A stretch of DNA of 64,000 nt from Flexithrix dorotheae DSM 6795. GTDB taxonomy: Bacteria > Bacteroidota > Bacteroidia > Cytophagales > Flammeovirgaceae. Below the pieces are notes generated by a model. The model was not told the origin of the DNA. It saw only the letters and a program-made list of their open reading frames with translations, and ran no database searches. Below are positions 63,568 to 64,000 of this stretch, piece by piece (position 1 is the first letter of the stretch; each line of letters starts with the position of its first letter). Both the position numbers and the translations under genes were made by a program. The DNA lies in assembly GCF_000379765.1 (NCBI RefSeq), contig NZ_KB903509.1, positions 124,001 through 188,000 of the forward strand, given 5' to 3'.

Positions 63568-64000
63568 AATTTGAGTTGCGATTTAATATATGTGGTGATT
63601 TTTAAAAAATATAGTCAAAAGTTTAAATTTTGTGTATAATGAGACAAAACAAACTTTTGATTAACTGATGTTATTTCTTTAGATAACTACAATAATAAAA
63701 ATAGGATATAATGTCTTTAATAAAGTTTCAAAGAGGGATAAATTATATCCATTTCAGAAAACAAAGTAATTAATCTAAGCTAAATGCCTTTCAATTATTT
63801 TTTATGATAAAGAAGTTGTTTAAAATTATGACTTTATGCTAAAAATGGGCTGTTTCGCCTTCCTTTTCGTTTTTTTCCTGGTTAAATTGCCGCACTACAC
63901 GGCAGCTGCTATTCGCCATAAAAGTGTTTTATTGAAGGAAAAACATTTCCATTTTTACTCATAAATTGAAACTTTAAAAACTTCAAATAATTAGTTTTAA
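63568..64000. other. Right-end region, no gene seen
   Basis: The final 433 bp are A+T rich with no frame of coding character. They probably hold the promoter of the surface-antigen gene. A GC-richer patch at 63880-63920 includes gccg/cggc arms too short to call a terminator. Confidence 0.5.

Noticed and set aside
1-64000. tRNA, rRNA, CRISPR arrays, insertion sequences or prophage genes
   Set aside because: None recognised by reading the window; a tRNA or covariance search was not possible, so small RNA genes may be missed.

Overview
The window looks like chromosomal DNA of a Bacteroidota bacterium, most probably a marine member of the Cytophagales. The grounds are: two giant surface proteins ending in type IX secretion (T9SS) sorting domains; Bacteroidota-type -7 boxes (TAnnTTTG) before several genes; a DUF4292 lipoprotein, a YtxJ-like bacilliredoxin and a DUF4212/sodium-solute symporter pair; and a green-tuned proteorhodopsin (Met at the tuning site) beside a Blh carotene dioxygenase. 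The proteorhodopsin, an S1 sulfatase and carbohydrate-active proteins point to the sea, but that is inference. I see no rRNA, tRNA, CRISPR array, complete insertion sequence or prophage.

Layout. 1-3150: the 5' end of a ParA ATPase gene (minus strand) cut by the window edge, paired palindromes upstream of it, and sparse small genes with strong terminators. 3164-13814: housekeeping and stress genes (YtxJ, GNAT, DUF72, HxpB-like phosphatase, MnmA, SRPBCC, an AraC-type regulator, a BlaR1-like M56 protein without BlaI), a lipoprotein that may be a glycoside hydrolase, and a cluster of REP-like hairpins whose 77-bp part is repeated on the other side of a small zinc-ribbon membrane gene. 14072-18929: a BNR_4 propeller (possible polysaccharide lyase), proteorhodopsin, Blh, and a Tat-exported mannonate-dehydratase-like enolase-superfamily protein. 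19034-24700: a surface-glycan island (GT-C membrane transferase, epimerase-like protein with an altered catalytic Tyr, GT2, HpcH-like aldolase, two methyltransferases). 24701-28623: a CBM6-like gene remnant, then an overlapping SGNH-hydrolase/sulfatase pair.

28686-39544: core genes uvrC, rhomboid, FtsX-type permease, DUF4292 lipoprotein, valS, and a protein with a C-terminal J domain. 39673-49727: two tandem paralogous giant secreted proteins (1692 and 1502 residues) made of 13 and 11 Ig-like repeats with two kinds of carbohydrate-binding-like modules. Related terminator elements lie after the 1502-residue gene and after the symporter gene. 50076-63567: symporter pair, histidine kinase, dapD, GT2, ECF sigma factor, rsmG, polyprenyl synthase, WbpP-like epimerase, rpiB, GT2, a flippase-like membrane protein and a surface-antigen barrel.

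How they may work together: the secreted or lipid-anchored set (giant Ig/CBM proteins, BNR_4 propeller, sulfatase with SGNH hydrolase, GH-like lipoprotein, Tat enolase) could bind and process sulfated or acidic algal polysaccharides, while proteorhodopsin gives a light-driven proton gradient. No SusC/SusD pair is present, so this is not a classical polysaccharide utilisation locus. The least described parts are the giant protein pair with its shared GHAID-type module, the repeat-flanked zinc-ribbon gene, the BlaI-less BlaR1 protein and the aldolase/methyltransferase glycan operon.
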